A stretch of DNA of 10,693 bases from Clostridia bacterium (lineage in GTDB: Bacteria; Bacillota; Clostridia; Christensenellales; Aristaeellaceae), in the NCBI GenBank assembly GCA_017469605.1, contig JAFUGB010000352.1:1-10693 (forward strand). Reading direction: 5' to 3'. Numbering within the stretch: the first letter of the stretch is position 1; the number at the start of each line of letters is the position of its first letter. This document shows positions 1-6,387 of the stretch, in pieces. The notes beneath the pieces are model-generated. The model did not search any database. It was not told the DNA's origin and saw only the letters and a list, made by a program, of their open reading frames with translations. The translations under genes were made by a program, and so were the position numbers.

Positions 1-687
1 ATCCCGCTGCAGCTGCGTTTTCCGTTTCCCGGAACCATGTACAAAGATGATCTCCTGCTTTTGCGCCAGCTTTTGCAGTTGAAACAGCATTCCTTCCGGT
101 TTCTTGCTGTTTCCAAGCTCAAAAGCGTACCGTGTCCCCAGTTCTTCCGTTCGTTTCTTCTGTTTCTCGGCCAGCTTGGCCATCCCTTTTTCCACTCTTT
201 TTCGCCACACAAACGTATATCGGCCCGCGTTGGCCTCGAATTTCGTGCCATCCACAAACAGGTGCTCGTATGCTATTTCTCCATCCTCATGCAGCAGATG
301 GACCACCTGGTAGAACAGATCCTCCAGGATCTCCCCGCTGATCCGCTGCAAAAAACGCGATATCCGCGTATGATCCGGCGCGGGCTTCTCTCTCAGGATC
401 CACATGAAGCGGGTATCCGTCCTGCAAGCTTTCTCGTTCTCCCGGGTGGAGTATCTCTCCTCCATGTGTCCCAAGACCACCAGCAGGAACAACTGCTTCG
501 GTGTGGCTTCCCGCGGGCTTACCCGCTCGTATGCCCCGGACAGCTTTGTATAATTGATCCTTTCCGCTATCCTCATGAGCGTCCGCACCGAATCGTCTTC
601 CGGGATGATGGTCTCCACATTCAGCGGCAAAACTACTTGCATCACCGTTTCTTTTGCTGTATAATCTGCTTGCTGATATTGTTTCAT
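1..687 (-). CDS. IS1182-family transposase, N-terminal part (runs off left edge)
   Basis: The reading frame is open from ATG at 687 to the window edge (229 codons), with no stop. It begins MKQYQQADYTAKETVMQVVL and contains the family-typical N-terminal region (about residues 20-130: PEDDSVR, LMRIAERINYTKL, SPREATPKQLFLLVVLGHMEERYSTRE, with part of that shown), a 'PAPDHTRISRFLQRI' segment, and 'FVDGTKFEANAGRYTFVW' near residues 143-160. The aspartate of this last motif is the first acidic residue of the DDE catalytic core. The rest of the catalytic domain is outside the window, so it cannot be seen whether the gene is intact. No Shine-Dalgarno precedes the ATG. A TATAAT lies only 8 bases upstream (696-701), so the transcript may be leaderless or poorly translated, which is common for transposases kept at low expression. 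Confidence 0.88.
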   Translation of the reverse strand, partial: MKQYQQADYTAKETVMQVVLPLNVETIIPEDDSVRTLMRIAERINYTKLSGAYERVSPREATPKQLFLLVVLGHMEERYSTRENEKACRTDTRFMWILREKPAPDHTRISRFLQRISGEILEDLFYQVVHLLHEDGEIAYEHLFVDGTKFEANAGRYTFVWRKRVEKGMAKLAEKQKKRTEELGTRYAFELGNSKKPEGMLFQLQKLAQKQEIIFVHGSGKRKTQLQRD

Positions 688-705
688 ACAGTTACATTAT
701 ACAGC

Positions 706-743
706 AAAAAACGGAGTTGTTCTTACGAACTTCTCCGTTTTTT
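706..743 (-). terminator. hairpin with A/T tracts at the IS end, terminator-like on both strands
   Basis: The arms at 706-716 (AAAAAACGGAG) and 733-743 (CTCCGTTTTTT) are perfect 11-base complements. Inside them GTTC (719-722) pairs with GAAC (727-730) around a TTAC loop, separated by a small T/T internal loop. Read on the minus strand, the stem ends in a T tract just before the transposase -10 box. It would therefore stop outside transcription from entering the transposase, a known IS strategy. On the plus strand it also ends in six Ts. Confidence 0.6.
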
Positions 744-746
744 CGT

Positions 747-767
747 GGGGCTTAGTGCAACAGCCCC
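747..767. repeat. putative terminal inverted-repeat end of the IS, itself a small hairpin
   Basis: GGGGCT (747-752) pairs with AGCCCC (762-767) around a 9-base loop. Read on the minus strand from the outside, the end is GGGGCTGTTGCACTAA, resembling IS1182-type termini from memory. The partner repeat is not in the window, so this is a tentative call. Confidence 0.45.
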
Positions 768-774
768 TTTTGGG

Positions 775-802
775 AAGCGCCGGGTACAATTTGGCGCTTT
801 TT
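775..802 (+). terminator. rho-independent terminator, plus strand, without a visible gene
   Basis: Stem AAGCGCC (775-781) pairs with GGCGCTT (793-799) around an 11-base loop, and five Ts close the plus-strand copy. On the minus strand the stem is followed by CCCAAAA, with no T tract, so it is not a good terminator for the metQ operon ending at 858. No plus-strand gene precedes it here; the IS does. It may have belonged to a gene now beyond the IS. Confidence 0.6.
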
Positions 803-857
803 GCGTATGCTGGTTTGTGCATGGAGAGAATCTTTGACGGATCAGGCGGCTCAATGA

Positions 858-1226
858 TTATTTATTATTCTTTTCAAACGCTTCGGCCTCGCCCTTCAGC
901 TCACGGTAGAGCTGGCCGCAGGTCCAGCCGCGGTTGTCCGGGGTAAGCACAGCCTTGAGGCGCACGGGCGCCATGTCGCTGCGCAGTGCGGGCAGCAGGC
1001 GTTCCAGCAGCTGATCCTCCATAAAGGCAAACACCAGCATTTCCCCGTCCACCTGCGCCTTGGGCGCTTTTGCGGCGGGCTGCTCCAGGCCGCACAGGGC
1101 GGCTAGCGTCTGGTCCTCCTGGTCGGGCGCCACGATTTTGACCCGCACGCCCAGGGACATGGCGGCAAAGCTCAGCCGCAGGGCGCGCTCCTTGGATATA
1201 TGGATACACAGCATCAGCGGATGCAT
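858..1226 (-). CDS. DUF3783 domain protein, 122 aa
   Basis: This is a small soluble protein of unknown function that resembles DUF3783 proteins of Clostridia. It begins MHPLMLCIHISKERALRLSF, with a Rossmann-like 'LGVRVKIVAPDQEDQTLAAL' segment (about residues 25-44). A conserved second half follows (about 61-110), with GEMLVFAFMEDQLLERLL and LKAVLTPDNRGWTCGQLY. A short Ala/Lys/Pro linker near 49-58 separates the halves. There are no membrane segments or signal peptide. The start at 1226 is chosen because AGGAGGAAAAAGC directly precedes this ATG; a longer frame to 1343 would overlap the M20 gene and lacks the site. It lies 17 bases after the M20 stop and is the last gene of the metQ operon. Its link to methionine uptake is positional only. 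No clear minus-strand terminator follows. Confidence 0.75.
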   Translation of the reverse strand: MHPLMLCIHISKERALRLSFAAMSLGVRVKIVAPDQEDQTLAALCGLEQPAAKAPKAQVDGEMLVFAFMEDQLLERLLPALRSDMAPVRLKAVLTPDNRGWTCGQLYRELKGEAEAFEKNNK

Positions 1227-1243
1227 GCTTTTTCCTCCTGAAA

Positions 1244-2431
1244 TCAGACTTGCTGTGCCGCCACCGCCGCGGCGTGCTCCTTTTGAATGGCGGACAGCAG
1301 CGCCGGGTCCTCCAGCAGATCCAGCGCCGTCAGCGCCAGGCACTTGGCCCCCAGCGCGATGGAGGCCAGGCCCTTTTCGGAGCAGGAGGCCGCTTTGGAT
1401 GCTTCGCTGTGCCAGGGCGTGGGCCCGTCGGTGATGCAGATGGTGGGCTGGATGGTGGGCACGACCTGGGAGATGTTGCCTACGTCGCTGGAGCCGATGC
1501 CCACCTTGCTTTCCGATGTGCCAAGCGCAATCCCAAACTGCGCCAGTTCCCTGCCGTACACGGCGTCAAAGGAGGGCGTCTGGATGGTGTTTTCCACCCG
1601 GTTCTGGCTGGGCTGCATGCGCCCCCTGGCCCCGGTCATGGCGGCAGCGCCCGCCACGATCTGCTCCACCCGCCGGTACACGTTTTCCAGCCCGGGCGCG
1701 GTGGCTGCCCGCAGGAAGAATTTGCCCGCGGCATACTCCGGCACGATGTTGGGCGCCTGGCCCCCATGGGTGATGATGCCGTGGATGCGCACATCGTCGG
1801 TCACATGCTGGCGCAGGGCGTTGATGCCGTTATAGGTCAGGATCAGCGCGTCCAGAGCGTTAATGCCCTTTTCCGGCGCGCTGGCGGCATGGGACGGCCT
1901 GCCCCAGAACTCAATATCCACCGGCGCGCAGGCCAGCGTTTTGGTGGTTGCCACATGTTGATCTCCCGGGTGCACGCACAGGGCGGCATCCACGTCCTTC
2001 AAAAATCCTTCGCGCACAAAGCTGCCCTTGGCGCTGCCGTTTTCGCCGCCCTCCTCGCCGGGGGTGCCGTATACCCGCACCTCGCCGCCGGTTTGGTCCA
2101 TGACCTGCTTTAAGGCCGCGGCGGCCAGCAGGCTGGTGGCGCCAAAAAGGTTATGCCCGCAGCCATGGCCCAGCCCGGCCAGCGCGTCATACTCGGCCAG
2201 GAATACCAGCACGGGCCCGGGCTTGCCCGATTTGTATACGCCGGTAAAGCCCGTGCGGTGGCCGGCCACGTCCACCGTTACATCAAAGCCCTCGGCCTCC
2301 AGCTGCCGGCTGAGCCGTTCACAGGCGTAAAATTCATAATTGCTGACCTCGGGATGGGCGTGGATATCCAGGGCGATCTGCCGGTACACGGCATCCTGGC
2401 GGTCCACATAATCGCAGATCGTTTTGCGCAT
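1244..2431 (-). CDS. M20-family amidohydrolase / dipeptidase (AbgB/PM20D2-like), 395 aa
   Basis: This is a cytosolic metal-dependent hydrolase of the M20 family, which cuts amide bonds of N-acyl amino acids, p-aminobenzoyl-glutamate or small dipeptides. Visible motifs are HAHPEVSNYEF (24-34), EYDALAGLGHGCGHN (80-94, with metal-ligand candidates C91 and H93), GTPGEEGGE (122-130, with the catalytic-glutamate candidate E126 or E127), CVHPGD (H154), the dimerisation-domain start RPSHAASAPEKG (H181), and PWHSEA (H341). Length is normal for the family. The start at 2431 (MRKTICDYV) comes 2 bases after the metI stop, with AAAGGAGG and AAGGA just upstream inside metI. The longer frame to 2542 would overlap metI heavily. 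Placement in a metQNI operon suggests it deacylates or splits an imported substrate. Related streptococcal operons pair an M20 peptidase with a methionine ABC importer. The exact substrate cannot be told. Confidence 0.88.
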   Translation of the reverse strand: MRKTICDYVDRQDAVYRQIALDIHAHPEVSNYEFYACERLSRQLEAEGFDVTVDVAGHRTGFTGVYKSGKPGPVLVFLAEYDALAGLGHGCGHNLFGATSLLAAAALKQVMDQTGGEVRVYGTPGEEGGENGSAKGSFVREGFLKDVDAALCVHPGDQHVATTKTLACAPVDIEFWGRPSHAASAPEKGINALDALILTYNGINALRQHVTDDVRIHGIITHGGQAPNIVPEYAAGKFFLRAATAPGLENVYRRVEQIVAGAAAMTGARGRMQPSQNRVENTIQTPSFDAVYGRELAQFGIALGTSESKVGIGSSDVGNISQVVPTIQPTICITDGPTPWHSEASKAASCSEKGLASIALGAKCLALTALDLLEDPALLSAIQKEHAAAVAAQQV

Positions 2432-2433
2432 GC

Positions 2434-3136
2434 TCAGTCCTTGCCTCCTTTGCGGAACAGGCCGCGGTTGGTGGTGCGGCGGGAAAGCACATTGCCCAGG
2501 AATTGCAGGAGCGAAACGAACACCAGCAGGATGATCACACACACGTTGACGATATCCTGGTGATTCTGGTTTTGGCCGTAGTTGATGGCAAAGCTGCCGA
2601 TGCCGCCCGCGCCCACAGCGCCGGCCATGGTGGTCAGGCCGATGAGGCTGATGGCCGTGATGGTGGTGGCGCGGATCAGATCGGGCACAGACTCATGCAG
2701 ATATACCCGAAAGATGATGCCCAGGGTGCTGCTGCCCATGCTGCGGGCGGCCTCCACCTTGCCTTCATCCACCGAGGCCAGCGCGGCCTCCACTTGCCGG
2801 GTATAGAAGGGCACGCAGCCGAACACCAGGGGCACCAGCGCGCCCTTGACGCCGATGGCCGTGCCCACCAGCAGGCGGGTAAAGGGGATCAGAAAGATCA
2901 GCAGGATGATAAAGGGAATGGAACGGAACAGGTTGACAAAAATGTCCACAACGCGGTACAGCACGGCGTTGGGCCGGATGCCGTCCTTTTTCCATACGGT
3001 GAGCAGCACGCCCAGCGCCAGCCCGATCACAAAGGCAATCAGCCCGCTGCGGAGCGTCATCTGCCCGGTCTGGCTCAGGCTGGTAAAAAAGCGTGTTTTA
3101 TAGGCCACCACATTGGGCATCCACTGTTTAAGCAAT

Positions 3137-3144
<8 letters not shown>
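2434..3144 (-). CDS. metI: methionine-type ABC transporter permease MetI, 236 aa
   Basis: This is the membrane subunit of a MetNIQ importer (MUT family), which forms the homodimeric translocation pore for methionine or related amino acids. Hydrophobic segments lie at about residues 33-51, 65-97, 100-113, 160-185 and 199-220. The EAA loop that contacts the ATPase is EAARSMGSSTLGIIFRVYLH (131-150). 'RSIPFIILLIFLIPFTR' and 'TTMAGAVGAGGIGSFAINYG' are typical of MetI. The GTG start at 3144 is preferred because GGAGGT lies 8 bases upstream. It overlaps the end of metN by 8 bases, so translation is probably coupled. An ATG eight codons further in (MPNVV) is possible but lacks a site. The gene is slightly longer than common MetI proteins (near 220 residues). 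Confidence 0.92.
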
Positions 3145-4213
<1,069 letters not shown>

Positions 4214-4290
4214 ATATTTCTCCGGTAAATATATTTTGGGGGATCCGGTCAAGGCCTCCGCGGCATCGGGCGGTCCAAAGCGCGGAAAGG

Positions 4291-4316
4291 CCGTTGCCGC
4301 AAAGGCACGGCAACGG
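4291..4316 (-). promoter_or_regulatory. intercistronic hairpin between metQ and metN
   Basis: CCGTTGCCG (4291-4299) and CGGCAACGG (4308-4316) are perfect 9-base complements with an 8-base loop, in the 135-base gap between the metQ stop and the metN start. No T tract follows on the minus strand, so a full terminator is unlikely. It may stabilise the 3' end of a metQ-only transcript, giving more binding protein than ATPase. That role is inference. Confidence 0.45.
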
Positions 4317-4348
4317 TCAAACAAAGGAAAAGCTTATCCGTCTGCCGC

Positions 4349-5242
4349 TTACAGCAGGCCGGCGGCGTCCTTGATGGCGTCAATGGAATCGTAGTTCTGG
4401 GAGTACAGCGTCAGGGGCGCGATCAGGGTATCACCGATGACGGTCAGGTCATAGCCATTGGTGCCGGCGTCGTTGTTCAGGTAAGCCTTGTGCTGGAAGG
4501 CGTTCAGGTCGATATCGCCGCTGTTCAGCGCTTCATTGGGCAGGCTATAGGCGTCAAATTCCACCAGCTCGATGTAGATATTCGCGTTGCCTTCGTCCAG
4601 CACCTGCTGCACGGCCTTCCACTGGTCGTTGTTGGCGCCGACGACGCCCACCTTGACCACGGTCTTGCCGGCCTTGTCGGACTCATAGGCCACCACGCTG
4701 TCGGTCCAGCCCTCTTCCACGGTGAAATTGGGATCATAATCGAAGGCCGGGAAGAAAGCTTCCTTATAGTTCGCCAGCAGGAACTCAGCCACATACTGGG
4801 TCTGGTAGGCGTCTACGATGGTCTTGTAGATCTCGTTATCGGCATCGGCGGTGCGGGCCACAATGATGTTCACATAGGGATTATCGCCGGCTTCGGACTG
4901 CTTTTCAATGATCAGGCCGTTTTCCGAGGGGATCAGGCCAAAGGGAATGGCAAAGGTGCCGTTGATGGTGGCCGCGGCGTAGTCCACCAGGGTGGAGGTC
5001 AGGGTATTGGCGGCCACAGGGGAGATCTCGATATCATAAATGTATTTGGTCACGTCTTTGATTTCGGGGGTATAGCCCACCGCGGGGTCAACTTCGATGA
5101 AGCCGGCGGTTTCCAGCAGCTTGATGCCGCGGGACAGGTTGGTGCCGTCGTCGGGGATGCCGATGATCAGGGAATCGGCCAGAGCGGAAACAGCGGTGAG
5201 CGCCAGCGCCAGGGTCAGAAGCAGAGCAAAAAACTTTTTCAT
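4349..5242 (-). CDS. metQ: MetQ/NlpA-family substrate-binding protein, circularly permuted and without lipobox, 297 aa
   Basis: This is the extracellular binding protein of the MetNI importer. The order of its parts is unusual. Residues 1-22 are a signal peptide (KK, hydrophobic core, ALA cleavage site). Residues 23-167 match the usual second half of MetQ: IPDDGTNLSRGIKLLETAGF, then AATINGTFA, then NPYVNIIVAR, ending YKEAFFPAF. A linker of about 25 residues follows (168-193), then the usual first half: KVGVVGANNDQW, EFDAYSLPNEAL, GDIDLNAFQHKAYL, and TLIAPLTLYSQNYDSIDAIKD at the C-terminus. Likely ligand residues remain (R38, N94, H251, by family comparison). There is no frameshift, and total length is normal for one MetQ. 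The start has AAGGAG upstream (5242 chosen). There is no cysteine anywhere, so lipidation is impossible. An upstream in-frame extension to 5413 begins inside the -10 box and is rejected. Confidence 0.9.
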   Translation of the reverse strand: MKKFFALLLTLALALTAVSALADSLIIGIPDDGTNLSRGIKLLETAGFIEVDPAVGYTPEIKDVTKYIYDIEISPVAANTLTSTLVDYAAATINGTFAIPFGLIPSENGLIIEKQSEAGDNPYVNIIVARTADADNEIYKTIVDAYQTQYVAEFLLANYKEAFFPAFDYDPNFTVEEGWTDSVVAYESDKAGKTVVKVGVVGANNDQWKAVQQVLDEGNANIYIELVEFDAYSLPNEALNSGDIDLNAFQHKAYLNNDAGTNGYDLTVIGDTLIAPLTLYSQNYDSIDAIKDAAGLL

Positions 5243-5405
5243 AATTAAATCTCCTTTTTTTTCATAATCATCAAACAGTTCAAGGCTGCGCTTCACATTC
5301 GGCTCCGGCTGCCGCCGATCCAGAATAACCGCATAAAATCGTCCTTCCTCCAGGGCAGAAAGAAGGGTCCTTGCTCCCCGCCCGGCGTCATCCTTTCGTG
5401 AGATT
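5243..5405 (-). promoter_or_regulatory. metQ operon leader (about 160 nt), no known riboswitch recognised
   Basis: This is the stretch between the expected transcription start (about 5405) and metQ. I do not see the S-box (SAM-I) core or a T-box tRNA-binding sequence, either of which would be expected for a methionine uptake operon in Bacillota. A small GC hairpin is possible (TCGGC/GCCGA around 5303-5321). A 13-codon frame (5334-5293, minus) starts after GGAGGAAGGA with good spacing and ends Met-stop. Just before metQ is an A8 run followed by GGAG. Its function is unknown. Confidence 0.4.
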
Positions 5406-5411
5406 GAATGC

Positions 5412-5440
5412 ATATTAACACGGTTTGCATATCAAGTCAA
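5412..5440 (-). promoter_or_regulatory. sigma-A promoter of the metQNI operon
   Basis: On the minus strand TTGACT (5440-5435) and TAATAT (5417-5412) are separated by exactly 17 bases, close to consensus. The predicted start is near 5405. This is the only strong minus-strand promoter seen upstream of metQ, and all five downstream genes are closely spaced. Confidence 0.8.
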
Positions 5441-5519
5441 TAGGTTTTCGGGATTTCGGTTATAGCACTTTTCTTGCTCCGGCAATAGATTAAAACTATA
5501 ACGCCATTTGCGCCGCCGA

Positions 5520-5548
5520 TTGACAAAAAAGCCCGGGGGCGCTATATT
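5520..5548 (+). promoter_or_regulatory. sigma-A promoter of the ppiB-zapA-U32-mutS2 group
   Basis: TTGACA (5520-5525) and TATATT (5543-5548) are 17 bases apart, a near-perfect match. The predicted start is about 5555, followed by a short leader and the ppiB site CCGGAGGAG. It is divergent from the metQ promoter. The 79 bases between the two -35 boxes contain only a weak TTATAG/CTATAA inverted repeat (5460-5465 / 5496-5501). Confidence 0.8.
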
Positions 5549-5587
5549 TATTATGGTAAAATCTATCTGAATCCGGAGGAGAGCAAT

Positions 5588-6112
5588 ATGCAGGATTATT
5601 TCCATCCTACCTTTACCATTACCATGCGGGACGGCAGCGTCATGAAGGGCGAACTGTATCCCGAGCACGCGCCCCAGTCAGTGGGCAATTTTGTGGCGCT
5701 GGCCAACAGCGGCTTTTATGACGGGCTGATTTTCCATCGCGTGATCCCGGGCTTCATGATCCAGGGCGGCGATCCCGAAGGCAGCGGCATGGGCGGTCCC
5801 GGCTATTCCATCAAGGGCGAATTTGCCCGGAACGGCTTTAATAACCCCCTGAAGCACACCGTGGGCGTGCTCAGCATGGCCCGCAGCATGCGTCCCAACA
5901 GCGCTGGCAGCCAGTTTTTCATCATGACCGGCATCGCGCCCCATCTGGACGGCAGCTATGCCGCCTTTGGCCGGGTCACCGAGGGCAATGAGCATGCCGC
6001 CCGCATCCAGAACGTGCGCCGCAACGGCATGGACCGGCCCCTGGAGGACCAGGTGATCGCCAGCATCCGGGTGGATGTGCAGGGGCACGAATATCCCTTT
6101 GAGAAACTGTAA
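5588..6112 (+). CDS. ppiB: cyclophilin-type peptidyl-prolyl cis-trans isomerase, 174 aa
   Basis: This enzyme catalyses cis-trans isomerisation of Xaa-Pro bonds during protein folding. With no signal peptide it should be cytosolic. The cyclophilin fold is complete: AVOID-type 'YPEHAPQSVGNFVALANSGFY' region (24-44), catalytic IFHRVIPGFMIQGGDP (48-63, with R51, F56, Q59), GSGMGGPGYSIKGEF (66-79), SMARSMRPNSAGSQFFI (96-112, with Q109 and F110), and HLDGSYAAFGRVTEG (119-133). The position of the tryptophan that gives human cyclophilin A its cyclosporin sensitivity is leucine (L120), as in many bacterial enzymes. The start follows GGAGGAGAGCAAT. It is the first gene after the promoter at 5520-5548, and zapA follows after 23 bases. 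The length is normal. Confidence 0.93.
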   Translation: MQDYFHPTFTITMRDGSVMKGELYPEHAPQSVGNFVALANSGFYDGLIFHRVIPGFMIQGGDPEGSGMGGPGYSIKGEFARNGFNNPLKHTVGVLSMARSMRPNSAGSQFFIMTGIAPHLDGSYAAFGRVTEGNEHAARIQNVRRNGMDRPLEDQVIASIRVDVQGHEYPFEKL

Positions 6113-6135
6113 GCTGAGGATAAGAGGAAGCCTTT

Positions 6136-6387
6136 ATGAACGTCAATACCGTTACCGTCCAAATCGCCGCCAGGGAATACAGCCTGAACAGCACCGACGC
6201 GCCGGAGCACGTGCAGCGCATGGCGGCGCTGGTGGACCGCAGGATGCGCGAGCTGATGGCGGGCGGCGTGGCCAACCGGGAATCGGCCGCCGTGCTGGCC
6301 GCCCTGACATATGCCGACGAGCTGATCAAAGCCCAGGATGATAATACCCGCCTGCGCCGCAGGCTGGACGTGGTCCAGCATGGCTGA
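6136..6387 (+). CDS. zapA: cell division protein ZapA, 83 aa
   Basis: ZapA is a small protein that binds FtsZ filaments and stabilises the Z ring at midcell. The N-terminal beta-rich head is VTVQIAAREYSLNSTDAPEHV (6-26, seen in the translation). A helix with 'MAALVDRRMREL' (29-40) and a long helix 'ANRESAAVLAALTYADELIK' (46-65) follow, ending in a short charged coiled-coil tail. It is at the short end of the family. The start has AGAGGA upstream. Its last 8 bases overlap the U32 gene, so the two are probably translated together. ZapA near mutS2 and U32 genes is a usual Firmicutes arrangement. Confidence 0.87.
   Translation: MNVNTVTVQIAAREYSLNSTDAPEHVQRMAALVDRRMRELMAGGVANRESAAVLAALTYADELIKAQDDNTRLRRRLDVVQHG

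Larger units (their letters stand above)
1..767 (-). mobile_element. IS1182-type insertion sequence, one end plus 5' part of transposase (left part outside the window)
   Basis: A minus-strand transposase starts at 687. Beyond its start lies a compact non-coding end with two hairpins, finishing with GGGGCTGTTGCACTAA (read on the minus strand from 767 inward), which looks like a terminal inverted repeat. The other end of the element is off the left edge, so target duplication and full length cannot be checked. This stretch is visibly less GC-rich than the genes to its right, as expected for an acquired element. The family comes from the transposase sequence. The outer boundary at about 767 is an inference from the repeat-like end. 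Confidence 0.75.

Noticed and set aside
37..837. 266-codon plus-strand frame over the IS
   Set aside because: It is antisense to the clear transposase and crosses the IS end and both terminators.
1227..1343. 39-codon N-terminal extension of the DUF3783 gene
   Set aside because: It overlaps the M20 gene and its Gly/Ala/Arg-rich sequence is unlike the family; AGGAGG sits just before the ATG at 1226.
5243..5413. 57-codon in-frame N-terminal extension of metQ
   Set aside because: Its ATG overlaps the -10 box at 5412-5417, upstream of the likely transcription start, and a good ribosome site directly precedes the signal peptide start at 5242.
5460..5501. TTATAG/CTATAA inverted repeat between the divergent promoters as an operator
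   Set aside because: It is only 6 bases per arm, AT-rich and 30 bases apart, so it could easily be chance.
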